Positions 1-10,262 of a stretch of DNA of 64,000 nt are shown here, piece by piece. Source of the DNA: Sapria himalayana (Eukaryota > Streptophyta > Magnoliopsida > Malpighiales > Rafflesiaceae). The stretch lies in the NCBI GenBank assembly GCA_029783825.1, contig JAREIK010002672.1, positions 520,260 through 584,259 of the forward strand. The letters run 5' to 3'. How positions within the stretch are numbered: the stretch's first letter is position 1; every line of letters begins with the position of its first letter. The position numbers and the translations under genes are program-made. The notes under the pieces were generated by a model, which saw only the letters and a program-made list of their open reading frames with translations, had not been told where the DNA came from and did not search any database.

Positions 1-2241
1 CTTATTATTCTTATTCTTCTTATTCTTCTTATTCTTCTTTATCGTGTTATTATTGTTATTCTTGTTAGTCTACTTATTCTTATGAATCTTATTATTCATC
101 GTATTCTTCTTATTCTTCTTATTTTTATTATTCTTCTTTTCTTCTTATTCTTCTTATTTTTATTATTCTTCTTTTCTTCTTATTCTTCTTATACTTCTTA
201 TTATTCTTATTCTTCATATTATTCTTTTTATTCTTATTCTTTATGATATTCTTGTAAGTATACTTATTCTTCTTAATCGTATTATTCTTATTACTTATTC
301 TTCTTATACTTTTTATATTCTTATTCTTCTTTCTCTTCTTATTCTTCTAATTTTTATTAATCTTCTTAATCTTTTTATTCTTCTTATTATTATTATTATT
401 ATTATTATTTTTATTCTATTTATTCTATTTATTCTTCTTATTTTTTTTATTCTTCTTAGTATTCTTATTTTTCTTATTCTTCTTTTTCATGTTATTTTTG
501 TTATTCTTTTTATTCTTCTTATTCTTTATATTCTTCTTATACATTTTATTATTCTTATTCTTCTTAATCTTCTTATTTTTTTTATTCTTTTTATCTTATT
601 ATTCTTCATATTCTAATTATTGTTATTATTCTTCTTATTCTTCTTATTCTTTTTTTTCTTGATATCCTTCTTATTCTTCTAATTTTTCTTATGCTTCTTA
701 TTCTTTTTATCCGTCTAATTTTTTTTGTTCTTATTCTGTTTATAGTTGGTATTTTTCTTATTTTTCTTTTTTGTGTTATTCTTGTTATTTTTATTATTTT
801 AATTAATCTTTTTATTCTACTTATTATTCTTTTTTTTATTATTCTTCATATTCTTATTATTCTTTTAATCTTCTCATTCTTATTATTCTTATTATTCTTC
901 TTATTCATTTTATTCTTCTTATTCTACTTATTTTTCTTTTTATTCTTTTTATTCTTTTTATTCTTTTTATTCTTTTTATTCTTTTTATTCTTTTTATTCT
1001 TTTTATTCTTTTTCTTCTTATTCTATTTTCTTCTTATTCTTCTTATTCTTCTTAGTCTTCTTATTCTTCTTATTCTTATTAGTCTTCTTATTCTTCTTAT
1101 TATTTTTATTCTTTTTATTTTTTTTATTATTTTTATTCTTCTTATTCTTTTAATTATTCTTATTCTTCGTATTCTTCGTATTCATCTTGTTCTTTTTAAT
1201 CTTGTTTTCTTCTTATTCTTCTTATTCTTCTTATTCTTCTTTATCATGTTATTATTATTATTCTTGTTAGTCTACATATTCTTCTGAATCTTATTATTCT
1301 TATTTTTCTTCTTATTCTTCTTATTCTTTTTATTCTTTTTATTCTTCTTATTCTTATTATTCTTCTTATTCTTATTATTCTTATTATTCTTCGTATTCTT
1401 TGTATTCTTCTTATTCTTCTTATTCTTCTTATTCTTCTTTTCTTATTTTCTTCTTATTCTTCTTATACTACTTATTATTCTTATTCTTCTTATTCTTCTT
1501 ATTCTTATTTTTCATGCTATTCTTGTTAGTTTACTTATTCTTCTTAATCTTATTATTATTATTCTTCTTCTTTTTCTTCTTCTTCTTATTCTTCTTATTC
1601 TTCTTATTCTTTTTATTCTTCTTAATCTTCTTATTCTTCTTATCCCTCTTATTCTTATTATTCTTTTTATTCTTTTTATTCTTTTTATTCTTTTTATTCT
1701 TTTTTATCTTCTTATTTTTTTATTATTCTTATTATTCTTATTTTTTTATTCTTCTTTTTCAGGTTATTTTTGTTATTCTTTTTATTCTTCTAATTCTTCT
1801 TATTCTCCTTATTTGTTTATTCTTCTTATACATTTTATTATTCTTATTATTCTTTTTCTATTTATTTTTCTTATTCTTATTTATCTTCTTATTCTTCATA
1901 TTCTTATTATTATTATTATTATTATTCTTATTCTTCTTATTCTTCTTATTCTTCTTATTCTTCTTAATCTTCTTATTCTTCTTATCATTCTTATTCTTAT
2001 TATTCTTTTTATTTTTTTTATTCTTTTTCTTATTTTTATTTTTTTTTACCTTCTTATTTTTTTATTATTCTTATTTTTTTTATTCTTCTTTTTCAGGTTA
2101 TTTTTGTTATTCTTTTTATTCTTCTAATTCTACTTATTCTTTTTTTTCTTTTTATTCTTCTTATACATTTTATTATTCTTATTATTCTTTTTCTACTTAT
2201 TTTTCTTATTCTTTTTTATCTTTTTTTTTTATTATTTTTTT
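1..2241. repeat. Microsatellite tail of LINE copy A, (TTATTCTTC)n
   Basis: A pyrimidine strand built from the 9-bp unit TTATTCTTC with TTATTCTTT, TTATTA and TTTTTATT variants; the left edge runs off the window. It ends at an A-run directly joined to the 3' core of copy A, so I read it as that element's tail. Longer units are repeated inside it: a block around 1620-1880 recurs about 334 bp later at 1955-2210, and part of it also appears at 474-560. The long open frames here (Leu/Ile/Phe or Tyr/Ser repeats) come from the 9-bp period and are not genes. Confidence 0.95.
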
Positions 2242-3545
2242 AAAGGATGTTTATTAATTATAGCCCTCTCTTTTGGCGGAGAAATACCATTTTTACAAAC
2301 TAGAGTCTATCCTTTAATCCCCTTACACCCTTGACTCAATCCTAACTAACTTAACTTAAGTAATAAAATTTAAATCTAAAGAAATCTTATGTATACGGAC
2401 ACTTAATTACTTGTGTCTTTTTTTTTTTGGATTAGATGATCATTCTGTATTTGTCTCTTAATAGACATTTTTCCAGCCTTTACTTTGTTCCAGGAGTGCA
2501 TCCAAGAGGCTTCTTTTGTGTGTTCTCTACCACGTAAAATTGTAAGATAGCCTTCACGTGCTCCTCCTTTTATTTAACTTTAATCTCTCAAATATTCTGC
2601 ATCAAAAAACATTCCAGCATAGTATATGTTTCCATTTATACCTGGAATTCATTGCTGTATCCCAGCAACTTTGTGCTCCATTTTCCCCCCATAGCCGCTT
2701 CATTTCTGAACCCTCATTGAACCTTAGCAAATCTGAAATTTGCTTCCTTAATGACAGCAAGACCTATTCTATACCCCAACGTCTAATGTTCTAGCATCCT
2801 AACTAATTAATTAACACATGACCTTGCAACATTGTTCTCATAAGAATAAATAAAACTTTTAAACATACAATAAACAAAGAAATAAAGCAAATGAGGTTTA
2901 GACTGCATGTGCCAACAAATCTTGCCTCCCAATGAATGAAGCTTTGAGTGAGCTGCGCTGCTAAGAAAAACAAATACATCTGTACCATATTCCCCAAGAG
3001 AACCCCATTCTTTACCATTAACCTTTCCTCTTCTATTATACATATATAATCTATTAATATTTTAACTACCTCTCACTTTCTACCCTTTCTAACTCTTACA
3101 TAGGGAATTGCATTCTTGTCTAGTTCCACTAGGCCTTTTATTTTTATCGGCAGAGTAACCTCATCATATTCTGCTTCTCCTTTTTGCGATCCTAGCTTGC
3201 AAGATTGTCTGCCGGTGTGTTTAGCTCTCTATATATATGTAATATTGATGCATTCAGTTCTTCTATGAGATTCAAAATAATTTCTAATTCCTCTTCATGT
3301 TTCCAAAGAGATATTTTCTTTGTTACTAAATTAACTAATAACAATGAATCTACCTGTATTTGAATATTCTTATAGTCTAATTTTTTACAAACAGTTAAAC
3401 CTATATTTAATGCTCTGATTTCTGAATGTAGAGCCGAGGCTGCTACACTAACTGTAGTAAAAGCTTTCATATTTTTATTATTGTTATTATTGTTATTATT
3501 CTTATTATTTCTTATCATGTAGAGCCGAGGATGCTACACTAATTT
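2242..3545 (-). mobile_element. LINE copy A, 5'-truncated, with microsatellite tail
   Basis: A non-LTR retrotransposon fragment on the minus strand. The terminal 3' core lies at 2264-2283 (element strand close to TCCTCCGCCAAAAGAGAGGG), preceded by about 0.8 kb of 3' UTR and the end of ORF2. Truncation falls inside the RNase H domain. From 2643 rightwards it is almost identical to copy F (44029-44708), but left of 2643 the two 3' UTRs are unrelated. Its 5' end carries a short duplicated piece of its own RNase H sequence (3515-3542 repeats 3424-3451), suggesting template switching at the end of reverse transcription. Confidence 0.9.
3073..3478 (-). pseudogene. ORF2 C-terminus of LINE A: RNase H (RVT_3-like), truncated and frameshifted
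   Basis: The reading contains SALHSEIRAL (second acidic position of RNase H), QVDSLLLV (third, Asp) and HIYRELNTPADNLA (final His/Asp block). The first catalytic Asp segment is missing because the element is truncated. A one-base deletion after NLA, compared with copy F, moves the reading frame. In the new frame the protein continues through LPIKIKGLVELDKNAIPYVR to a TGA stop at 3073. The LDK...PY.R ending is shared with the other copies here. It is not functional. Confidence 0.85.
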
Positions 3546-3776
3546 TTTATTCTTTTTTATCTTCTTATTCTTCATATTCTTATTATTGTTATTATTCTTC
3601 TTATTCTACTTATTCTTCTTATTCTTCATATTCTTCATATTCTTTTACTATTCTAATTTTTCTTATTTTTCTTATTCTTCTTATTCTTTTTATTCTTTTT
3701 ATTCTAATTATTCTTCTTTTTCTTTTTTTTATTCTTTTTCTTCTTATTCTTCTTATTCTTCTTATTCTTCTTTTTT
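3546..3776. repeat. Microsatellite tail of LINE B
   Basis: About 230 bp of TTATTCTTC-type repeat between the 5' end of copy A and the 3' end of copy B. It ends in a run of T then A (3772-3786) at the start of B's 3' core. Confidence 0.9.
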
Positions 3777-4715
3777 TTTAAAAAAATAGTATTTATTAAT
3801 TATAACCCTCTCTTTTGGCAGAGGAATACCATTTTTACAACCTACTTGCTTGCTACCCGTAGCCCATTACACCCTTTCCACCTACACTAAGCATTAGTTA
3901 TTGTAAATGTTATAAAACATAGACAAACAAAAGCTGGTTTTACTAAGAGTACTATTTTGAGCCTTTATGCTAATTCTAATCCCTATGCTGATTCTGAACC
4001 CCCTAGAGAATGATTTTGAGCTTCTTTAGTAATTTTCAGCATTGTACTAACCTACACTTTGTTGCTTGTTGAAATATCATTCTTTATCCTTCGATCCCTT
4101 TCTTCCAACCAGCTAACTTTCTCTTCCCGAGCCTTTAACTTTGTCTAACAGCTTTATGTAAACAGGAGCTGCCGAATTTTGATTTTGCAGCAAGTCTATA
4201 TTAAGCGTGGTTATAGCACTTGGAGTCCACCCTTGTACCTGTCACCTGTATACATGCCAGAAACACAGAAAAATTCCACCCTCTAGCATTCTGCTGGTTT
4301 TCCATCTCTCCGTTCTGCTCCTCAGACAGCAAGTTTCTGTTTTCAGCAACTCCATCGTACCTTTTTGTTGCTCCCACTTGTGGACAACATCTATCTATAT
4401 TATACCCAACCTAGCCTACTTTTGTGGACTTCTAAAATACCTTAACATTATAACACAAACTGCAGTAACTTATAACACCAACCACTCCTAACCTTAAAGC
4501 ATTTAACATGACCACATCAAAATAGAGTTCAAACAAGCTTATGAACTATAAATAGGAGAGACTTGTGTGCATGACCTTTCTTCATGTTTTAGGTGACCTT
4601 GCTGCTAAGAAAAAACAAAATATCCAGATTCGCATCTACTTTCTATAGTGAAATTTTGAACAATAAGAATATATAAATAAAAAATGACTTGAGCAGGTAA
4701 TTATTCAATTATGCA

Positions 4716-4743
4716 AAGTCTGCCTTCAGGACCAGGAAGACTT
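4716..4743 (-). other. 3' UTR hairpin of LINE B, conserved-loop type
   Basis: Plus-strand AAGTCT (4716-4721) pairs with AGACTT (4738-4743). The loop side contains TTCAGGACCA. Copies D, I and J carry the same loop-like sequence between stem arms of different sequence. Confidence 0.5.
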
Positions 4744-4796
4744 GAGCGAATATGAAAGCTGCCATGTGTTGCTATAAGAAAAAAGAACTTGAAAAA

Positions 4797-5483
4797 TCAC
4801 AGTGATGTTGAAATCTTATGATTTTTGGTTATTCGGATGTATGGGAATTCTTTTTTATCTAGTTTTATAATACCTTTAAATCTCTCTGGAAGAGAGACTT
4901 CGTAATATACATGGGGCTCTTTAAACTTTCCTTCTTTTGCTAATTTATCTGCTAAGGCATTTGCTTCCCTATATATGTGCATGGGTGATGCATCTAAGGA
5001 TATTATCAATTTATTAATTTCCTCTAACTCTTCTTCCACTTTCCACAAGCTACTTTTGTTATTCACTAAGTCCACCAATATTTTAGAGTCTATTAGTATA
5101 TCTATATTTGTTAGCTCTTTAGAGTAACATATTCTAAGTCCATCCCTTAATGCTAATATTTCTACATGGAGGGCAGATGACACATTATTGGGACCTAAGA
5201 AGGCAAATATTAAGTGACCACCAGAGTCCCTTAAGGCACCTCCTCCACCAGATAGTCCTATGCTCCTGTCAAAACTACAATCGGTGTTTAGACCTAATCT
5301 ATCTTTTTCTGGTTTTTCCCATTTAAATATTATGATTTTTAGTGGTTTTGTTTTGGACACCGTGAGATTCCAGAATTTTAGAGTGTGAGAATCTAGGAGA
5401 GGGCTTTGAAGTGCAAGTGGGAAGGATTCCGAGGCAGATTTTATTTCAGTCTTTATTGCTCTCCATATATTTTCAGGGTCCAT
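4797..5483 (-). pseudogene. ORF2 C-terminal segment of LINE B: RNase H, domain intact
   Basis: An open stretch of 228 residues. It shows the RVT_3-type RNase H pattern with four candidate catalytic acids: Asp68 (in NTDCSF), Glu108 (ALHVEILAL), Asp132 (LIDSKILV) and Asp179 (EANALADKLA), with His169 before the last block. The GGGG run after the first Asp is typical of plant RNase H-like proteins. In active LINEs this domain removes the RNA strand after first-strand synthesis. The first Met is only a codon inside ORF2, because the upstream part is broken by frameshifts. The segment ends with the shared LDK...FPYIR tail. The domain may be intact, but the element is not. Confidence 0.88.
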
Positions 5484-5499
5484 AATGTGTCCTTCATAT

Positions 5500-6316
5500 C
5501 TACTATTTTTCCTAGCTTTCCATATATGCTAGATAGCAAAGTGAGTGATGTTATTTCTAAGCCATTTTTGTGAGCTATGTTAAAAGCGCGCATTACTCCA
5601 TTTAATTAATCTATTTCTAAGAGGAATACATGCATGTTTTAATCCCATTTCTGATTCTAGTCTTCTCCATATTTCCATGGCTACCTTCCCTTGAGAAAAC
5701 AGATGATCAAGCGATTCTAGTTTTGCAAACAGCATTCACATCTCGAGGCAATTTGTATGCCTTTCTTTTATGTTTTCATCTATAGGAATAATATTTGAGA
5801 GAACTTTCCATGCATTAGTTTTTATTTTTTGACTATTATCATTAATCCATATCCATTTAAATAAAGGTTGGATTTTTTTTCTACTTCTAACTTTTTTTTT
5901 ATGGTTCTAATTGAAAATTCTCCATCTGCACTCAAAGTCCATTTCCAACCATTTTTAGTGAGTTTGGAGTGTTTTTTGACGAATACCCTTTGTTTGAGCA
6001 TTTGAATCCAAATTTGTGATGCTTTGTTCTTATTTCCGATCCTATATATATCATCCTCTATGCAATATTTAGCACTCATAAATTCTGCCAATAGATTATT
6101 ATTTTCTTTAATCCTCCACCATCTTTTGCACGCCCACGCTTTAGCTAGCTCATTTAAATCAGTATATCTGAGACCTGTTTCCTGTAAGGGGTAGCAAATG
6201 TCTTTCCATTTTTTCCAATGTAACTTTCTTTTGCCACTTTTTGAACCCCATTTGAAATGGGCCAATTCCTTCTCTAATCTTTTTTTATCCGACACTGGGA
6301 GATGAGTAATCATCAA
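5500..6316 (-). pseudogene. ORF2 of LINE B: thumb/connection and zf-RVT region, broken
   Basis: The stretch 5822-6316 reads as 164 residues with LHWKKWKDICYPLQETGL, LAKAWACKRWW and NGWKWTLSADGEFSIRTI, patterns found between the RT and the zinc-binding zf-RVT segment of plant LINE ORF2. The zf-RVT part (about 5600-5820; ASRCEC, DHLF in copy H) is broken by frameshifts here. It links the RT (6553-7256) to the RNase H (4797-5483). Confidence 0.8.
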
Positions 6317-6552
6317 TTCTGCATGACTACGCTTTGTAATACATGCGTGATCAAGGAAATTCTACCACTCATTGAAAGAGTTTCCACTTTCCATCAAACT
6401 ATATTATTATTAATTTTCTCAAGTAGGAAGTCTAGGTATATTGATTTAAATTTTTCTTCGTATATTGGGCATCCAAGATATTGAAGTGCACCTTTTATCT
6501 GTGTGAAGCCTATTATTTTATTAATTTAATGCAGTATACTTTTTGGAGCTTT

Positions 6553-7586
6553 TTAGGCAATCATAAATTGACATTTTTTGTTGTTAATTTTCTGACCCAT
6601 TTCTTCTTCTAAGGTTTTTAGCAATTCCATGAGATTATGTTGAGATCTGGAGTTTCCATTTTTGAAAATGATCACATCATCGGCGTAAGCCAAGCATCCC
6701 ACTAAAGGTGTATTAATAGGTTGACTGAACCGACCTATACTTCCTGTGATCATTTTATTTTTTACATTCACAATTAGGAGCTCTAAGTAGATATTAAAGA
6801 GAGAGGGAGAAAGTGGGTCACCCTGCCTTAATCCTCTCATTTGCTTGATATCTTTCCATAGTTCTCCATTAACAAGAATTTTCAACCAAGGGCTTGATAT
6901 GCATCTATAGATCAAGTCCATCCAGGTTTCAGAAAAACCCATTTTTCTCATGACAAAACATAAAATTTTTCATTCAATTCTGTCAAAAGCTTTTGAGAGG
7001 TCTAGTTTTAGCAGTATGTTATGACCTCTAGATTTGAACCTATTTCTCTGATAATTTCTTTAGCTAAACAAGTATTTTTTATTAATAATCTATTTTTCAT
7101 AAAACCTGATTGTTCTTTAGAAATAATTTTTGGCAATACCACACCTAATCTGTTTTGAAGTAACCTAGTCAAGATTTTATAGATGGAGTTACATAGGCTA
7201 ATAGGTCTAAAGACTTCTGCTTTTTGTGGGTTTTCCATTTTAGGAATAAGAACCAAGTATGAACCGCTTCATTTCTTGCCTATTTCTGCACCACAGAAAA
7301 TCCAATGTATAGCCCATAGGAGGTCATTTTTAATGATTGGCCAACAGTTTTGATAGAATTCATTATTCCACGCAACAGGTCCCGGGGCACTATTTTTGCC
7401 CATGCTAAAAATAGTAAACTTCAGTTCTTCTTCATCCGGGAATTTGATGAGTGCATCATTTTCTTCGTTGGTAATTTTATGATCTATCTTTTTTAGGAGA
7501 TAGTCTCCATTCAAATTTGTAATTCCTCTAAGTTGATTTTCAAAATATTTGTCTAGGTGGTTTTTAATTTCTAAGTTTGTGTCCAC
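6553..7586 (-). pseudogene. ORF2 of LINE B: reverse transcriptase domain, frameshifted
   Basis: In order on the minus strand: a pre-RT segment with FSMGKNSAPGP (7586-7269), LIPKMENPQKAEVFRPISLCNSIYK (7256-7008; the fingers motif), LDLSKAFDR (motif A, near 7000, in another frame), RGLRQGDPLSP (motif B) and LAYADDVIIF (motif C). The YADD codons lie at 6676-6687. All key RT residues can be found, but spread over at least three frames. This enzyme would perform target-primed reverse transcription of the LINE RNA. Confidence 0.9.
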
Positions 7587-7640
7587 CCATTTGTTTAGAT
7601 TGTTTTTTATACCTTTTATTCTTTGTTTTTGGGTTTTGAT

Positions 7641-8722
7641 TTTGACTATTTTCTAGAAAAACTTCGTATTTTTGTCCCCTTCTTTTATCCATTTAATTTT
7701 TGCTTTTTGTTTCCAGAATACTTCCTCCATTAGCAATTTTAATTTTAGCTCAGCCAGTGCTTTATTTAGTTCCTTTCTACTTTTTGAATTTTGAAGTATT
7801 TCGTATTCTAACTCTTTTTTTTCAACTAACTTTTCTACTTCTATAATATTTTGTTAATGTTACCGAAGGAATCTTTATTCAATATTATTAAATGCTTTTT
7901 TAGCCTATCTAATTTTTTATTCCAGATTTGAGCAATGTTACCTGTTATCTCTTGCGACCATGAATTTTCAATAGTTTTGATAAAATCATGGTGTAAAGAC
8001 CATGTATTCTGAAATTTAAATGACTTATTCTTGAATTTATTTTTTTCTACTAAAATTAATAATGGATTGTGGTCAGAGCATGTTCTATTTAAATGTCTAA
8101 TGGCTGTGGAGCCATAAGCTTCTAGCCATTTGACATTGTGAAGAATTCTATCCAGTCTTGCCCATATGGTGCCTTTAAATTTCCAATTATTACACCAAGT
8201 GTATTGGGGGCCTGAAAAGCTAGCTTCCATCAAACTAGCCTCTGATATCATATTATTAAAGTGTATTATAGCTTTTTTATTGGGGGCGTTGCCCCCTTTT
8301 TTCTCGCTAGCCTTTCTTATAAAATTGAAGTCACCTCCTATTATCCATGGTTTATTTATTTTAGCAGTTTTAAGAATATCATTCCAAAGCTCCTTTCTAC
8401 CTTCTTTAGTATATTTGGCATAGACCACTGAGATGATCTCCTCTTGGGTATTATCTAAAGAAAAGTTAATAATTTGGTTCGTATCTTCTAAAATAATTAT
8501 ATTGAATATGTTTTTCCAGAAAATTCAGATTTTGTTATTTTTATTAGAGAATGAGTAATCAAACCCTAAAAGCTTTTTGTAGTATTCTAGTTTATCCTTA
8601 TTTACAATGGGTTCGGCAAGAATAATAATTGGAGTTTTATATAATTGAATCAATTTTTTAACCCTTTTTATTAAGGAGGGATTTGCAATACCACTCACAA
8701 TCCATTAGATGAATATAAACAT
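7641..8722 (-). pseudogene. ORF2 of LINE B: AP-like endonuclease and linker, broken
   Basis: ORF2 would begin at the ATG at 8722. The EN motifs are the catalytic Glu in LAEPIVNKD (about 8615), GGDFNFIRKA (about 8335) and SDHNPLL (about 8070), plus WARLDRIL and the linker WKQKAKIKWIKEGD before the RT (about 7700). The Trp-Asn-Val-Arg-Gly start of the EN is damaged here but intact in copy H. This endonuclease nicks the target strand; its recognition of T-rich DNA fits insertion into the T/C strand of the arrays. Confidence 0.85.
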
Positions 8723-10139
8723 TAGAAGTGGATTTAGCCCGAGCTCTTGTAGTGTATTTTGATTCATATGTTTTATCTAAGTATTTTTTTCCTATTTCTA
8801 GATTTTTTAATTGAACTAAAACCTCCTGATTTTTCATTTTATCATTTCGTGCCTAGCTGTAATGCCATGAGTTTTATTTCCTCCATGGCCCAATCTTTAT
8901 CTCCCGTTATGTTTGTCAAATTATTAATTTCAAAATCATCTTTGGTGGCTTTTATAGATTCAAAATCATCTTTGGTGGCTTTTATAGATTCAAAATCTTC
9001 CTCATTTATATTTAACATGAAATCACTTCTGACCTCTAGTTTTCATCCAGATTATTGCCTAAGTCCTCTAGTCCTTTCCTTCTCCCCACACACTTTTTTT
9101 GGAGTCAAATCTACCTCTCCTAAATTTTTATTTATTTCAGCTATTTTTAGTATTAATTCATGATTTTTAGCTACTTCAGGATCTTCTTCTAACATATTAT
9201 TAGAATTTTTCTCTATGTTTTTTTAGCATTTTTCTCATAATCACTGATTTTTCTAGCCTCTTCATAAACTTCCTTCCTAGTGGGAACATATTCCACTATC
9301 TCCATTCCTGTAACTACTCCCATACAGTTCTGTTCATTACTTTGAGGGGTTTTGATTCTATATTCTTCCCTCCTATTTATTGTTTCTGCTCTAGGGACAT
9401 ACCTCTGTTTGTCTACTGTATATTTTTTTAATCAAACAATGCTCACCTGAATGTCCCAATTTATTATAGTAGGAGTAGTAACTTGGAAGATTTTCTGGAA
9501 TCACTTCTTGCCAGAATCCATCCCCGTTCTTACTACCAATCCATATACGGTGAGGAATGTGTTGCAGTAATTGACTTCTATGCAAAGCCAGGCTACACTT
9601 GGTCGAGATAACATCGCAGTGGCACCATCAAGGAGAAGAGGGGTGCCAACTGTGCTAGCTATATTATAGAGGGAGAGCTTATCGAAGAAGTGAATAGGCA
9701 GCATAGGGAAGAGAAACCAAACTGGGTATAATGGTGACTTCTATTTGGTTGTGAAGGAAGGCCTCCATCTGAAGGTTCTCATAGGATAGCCTGAGATATA
9801 CCAAACTTCCTTCAGTCATACTCTATGAAAATCCTCCTCGGTGGATAGTTGAATTAGAATGTGTTTAGCATCCAGAACACTAGTTTTGACAAGCCTTTAA
9901 GATTTAGTGAAGTGAAGAATGCTCTGATATCTTCAATGCGAGGATGCCCATGGGAGAATTTGCCCACTATTGTGTATTTATGAGCTTCATCAAGCCTGGC
10001 GATGTCGGGAGGGGAAAACTCTATCGAGGGTTCTCCGTTTTTTTCCCGTGGATTTCCGAAGAATCAAAAAATTGATGCGCGGTCCTTTTAATTTGATGAG
10101 TAAATGATTTCTTATCACTTAATAGATCAAATTCTCCAT
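8723..10139 (-). pseudogene. ORF1 of LINE B: DUF4283-like plus degenerate CCHC knuckle
   Basis: The nucleic-acid chaperone ORF. The ATG at 10139 is followed by an early stop because one base is missing compared with copy H. A DUF4283-like region lies at about 9980-9600 (IEDIRAFF, EEDFHRVW and SRPSVAWLCIEVN). The knuckle near 9440 reads YYSYYNKLGHSGEHC: the first two Cys are now Tyr, while the His and the last Cys remain. The acidic C-terminal part contains a 30-bp in-frame tandem duplication (8930-8989) that copy H lacks. In copy H this ORF overlaps the start of ORF2 by 8 nt; here the ORF1 stop has changed to a Tyr codon. Confidence 0.82.
8930..8989 (-). repeat. 30-bp tandem duplication in ORF1 of LINE B
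   Basis: Two exact 30-bp copies (8930-8959 and 8960-8989) add ten residues (SIKATKDDFE-type unit) in frame. Copy H has one unit at the corresponding place (near 53150), so the duplication arose after the two copies separated. Confidence 0.85.
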
Positions 10140-10262
10140 TTTAGCATGAAATCGGCTCTTCCTCAATGCAAATTGTTATTTTATTTCTAAAAAACATGTT
10201 TCTCTCTCTAGAACTTGAGAGCAAAACTCGAGAGCAAAACTTCTCTTGAGTCTGCTTAACTT

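Larger units (their letters stand above)
3777..10262 (-). mobile_element. LINE copy B, near full length, non-autonomous by mutation
   Basis: The order on the minus strand is: 5' UTR (10262-10140), ORF1 (10139 to about 8720), ORF2 (8722-4797), 3' UTR (4796-3806) and terminal core (3806-3825). It is closest to copy H (47912-54388): they align over their whole length, including the 5' ends, where both carry repeated TTTTGCTCTC motifs. That shared start suggests these are true 5' ends. Many frameshifts and stops break both ORFs. The flanks on both sides are TTATTC arrays, so a target-site duplication cannot be recognised. Confidence 0.93.

Noticed and set aside
3777..10262. LTR retrotransposon or virus-derived RT
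   Set aside because: No LTRs, protease, integrase or capsid-type Gag; the RT, endonuclease, zf-RVT and RNase H order is that of plant LINEs.
3777..10262. Target-site duplications of the LINE copies
   Set aside because: Both flanks are the same microsatellite, so any apparent match has no value.
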